Source: Minisyncoccota bacterium (GTDB lineage: Bacteria > Verrucomicrobiota > Lentisphaeria > Oligosphaerales > MVZH01). Taken from it: a DNA stretch of 6,775 nucleotides. The stretch spans positions 1-6,775 of the forward strand of contig JAIPIM010000223.1 in NCBI GenBank assembly GCA_021734725.1. Reading direction: 5' to 3'. Of this stretch, positions 5,717-6,775 are shown one piece after another. The number at the start of each line of letters is the position of its first letter. The first letter of the stretch is position 1. Below the pieces are notes generated by a model. It searched no databases, had not been told where the DNA came from, and saw nothing but the letters and a program-made list of their open reading frames with translations. The translations under genes and the position numbers were made by a program.

Positions 5717-6775
5717 TCAGTTGTTCAGGCTGTGTATCGGCGGTGGAATACGTCCCCCAAACGCCACGAAGCGTGCAGACTTTCCTGCATTATGGACGGG
5801 CATAATAGTGCTTTCCCCCAACAGGCCGCCGAATGCCACGCGTTCTCCCGCTTTCTTCCCCGGAACCGGAATAATCCGTACGCCTGTCGTTTTCCGGTTA
5901 ATGACTCCGATGACCATCTCATCGGCGACAATAGCGGCCAACGTTTCCGCGGGTGTGTCGCCGGGTACCGGAACCATATCGAGGCCTACCGAGCAGACAC
6001 TTGTCATGGCTTCCAGTTTTTCCAGACTGAGTTCACCGCTAGCCGCGGCTTCCGCGAGGCAAGCGTCTTCGCAGACGGGAATGAAGGCGCCGCTGAGCCC
6101 CCCCACATTCTGGGATGCGAACGCCCCGCCTTTCTTGACGGCATCGTTCAAGAGAGCAACGCATGCCGTAGAGCCAGGCGCCCCAATCCCGTCAATCCCA
6201 AGAATCTTAAGTATTTCACCAACACTGTCTCCGACGGTGGGCGTGGGGGCCAGTGACAAATCCACCACGCCGAAATCAATGCCCATGGCGGCGGCAACTT
6301 CGCGTCCCAGTATTTCCCCAGCCCGTGTGACTCTGAAGGAAGTCTGTTTTATCTCTTCAGCCAGATCGTCCAGGCCAAGACGCTCGGCGCCAGCCCCTTC
6401 AATACGACGTTCCAAGGCACGCGCCACGACACCCGGGCCACTGACACCCACATTGATCACGCTTTCAGGTTCGCCGTGCCCGTGATAAGCGCCTGCCATA
6501 AAGGGATTGTCCTGCGGTTGATTTGCAAACAGCACGAGTTTGGCGCAGCCAATCCCTTGGTCCTGCCGGGTCCGTTCCGCCAGGTTACGCAAAATATGGC
6601 CCATTTGAGCAACAACGGTCATGTTTACCCCAGCGCGGGTGCTGGCAACATTGATTGAAGAGCATACTTTGTTGGTGCAGGACAGAGCTTCCGGCAGACT
6701 CTCGATCAATGTCATGTCAGCTTCGCTTGCACCTTTCTCCACGTGCGCGGTGTAGCCCCCGACAAAATCCACTCC
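5717..6775 (-). CDS. PFL family protein (DUF711/UPF0210), N-terminus outside the window
   Basis: The last 352 codons of a protein whose frame is still open at the window edge. Family members are about 450 residues, so roughly 100 N-terminal residues are missing; the GTG at 6772 is internal and not the start. Recognisable family blocks, in order from the window edge, are DFVGGYTAHVEKGASEAD, CAKLVLFANQPQDNPFMAG, YHGHGEPESVINVGVSGPGV, IDFGVVDLSLAPTPTVGDSV, CVALLNDAVKKGGAFAS, VGGLSGAFIPVCEDACLAEA, MTSVCSVGLDMVPVPGDTPA, and VAFGGLLGESTIMPV before the C-terminal GGRIPPPIHSLNN. The name reflects fold resemblance to the pyruvate formate-lyase superfamily; no glycyl-radical motif is visible here and no biochemical function is established. 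It is probably cytoplasmic. In other genomes the gene often follows a small ACT-domain (UPF0237) gene, which here would lie beyond the window. The visible part is intact. Confidence 0.95.
   Translation of the reverse strand, partial: GVDFVGGYTAHVEKGASEADMTLIESLPEALSCTNKVCSSINVASTRAGVNMTVVAQMGHILRNLAERTRQDQGIGCAKLVLFANQPQDNPFMAGAYHGHGEPESVINVGVSGPGVVARALERRIEGAGAERLGLDDLAEEIKQTSFRVTRAGEILGREVAAAMGIDFGVVDLSLAPTPTVGDSVGEILKILGIDGIGAPGSTACVALLNDAVKKGGAFASQNVGGLSGAFIPVCEDACLAEAAASGELSLEKLEAMTSVCSVGLDMVPVPGDTPAETLAAIVADEMVIGVINRKTTGVRIIPVPGKKAGERVAFGGLLGESTIMPVHNAGKSARFVAFGGRIPPPIHSLNN

Noticed and set aside
5721..6485. Open frame of 254 codons on the plus strand
   Set aside because: It lies fully antisense to the strongly conserved PFL-family gene and has a low-complexity Ser/Pro/Thr-rich translation.
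1..6775. Mobile elements, CRISPR repeats, tRNA/rRNA genes, or a defence system
   Set aside because: No regularly spaced repeats, transposase or integrase motifs, cloverleaf-like sequences or defence domains were found on either strand.

Overview
The window reads as chromosomal DNA of moderate GC (roughly mid-50s percent by eye) from a diderm (Gram-negative) bacterium. The evidence is two lipoprotein signal peptides, a fused pair of LPS-core-type (WaaP/Kdo kinase family) domains, and sigma70-like promoters with an E. coli-like Shine-Dalgarno. A delta-proteobacterial or PVC/Kiritimatiellota-type host would fit, but nothing here fixes the phylum. There are no tRNA or rRNA genes, CRISPR arrays, insertion sequences or phage genes.

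Layout. (1) Positions 1-732, + strand: the 3' part of an unrecognised gene, readable as one protein only through two compensating frameshifts. (2) 733-799: a short convergent gap with two small hairpins. (3) 800-1441, - strand: a lipid-anchored, Cys-type (probably thioredoxin-dependent) glutathione peroxidase with its own likely promoter at 1511-1539. (4) 1555-1925, - strand: a wrecked short-chain dehydrogenase gene that has lost its catalytic middle and carries a frameshift. (5) 1915-3150, - strand: an uncharacterised membrane protein of about ten helices with an internal repeat, expressed from a good promoter at 3206-3234. (6) 3289-4827, + strand, divergent from (5): a protein with two fused WaaP-like kinase domains. 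(7) 4872-5510, - strand, convergent with the kinase: a small lipoprotein of unknown function with a strong ribosome binding site. (8) 5717 to the window edge, - strand: the C-terminal three quarters of a PFL-family (DUF711/UPF0210) protein.

How the genes may work together. Most of the content points to the cell envelope: two lipoproteins, a polytopic membrane protein and a kinase of the LPS/Kdo type. The membrane protein and the SDR remnant overlap by 11 bases and probably once formed a translationally coupled pair; the SDR partner is now dead. The divergent pairing of the repeat-containing membrane protein with the double kinase is the arrangement most worth testing as a functional unit (for example envelope lipid or glycan modification), but this is inference from position only. 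No complete new defence or mobile system is visible.
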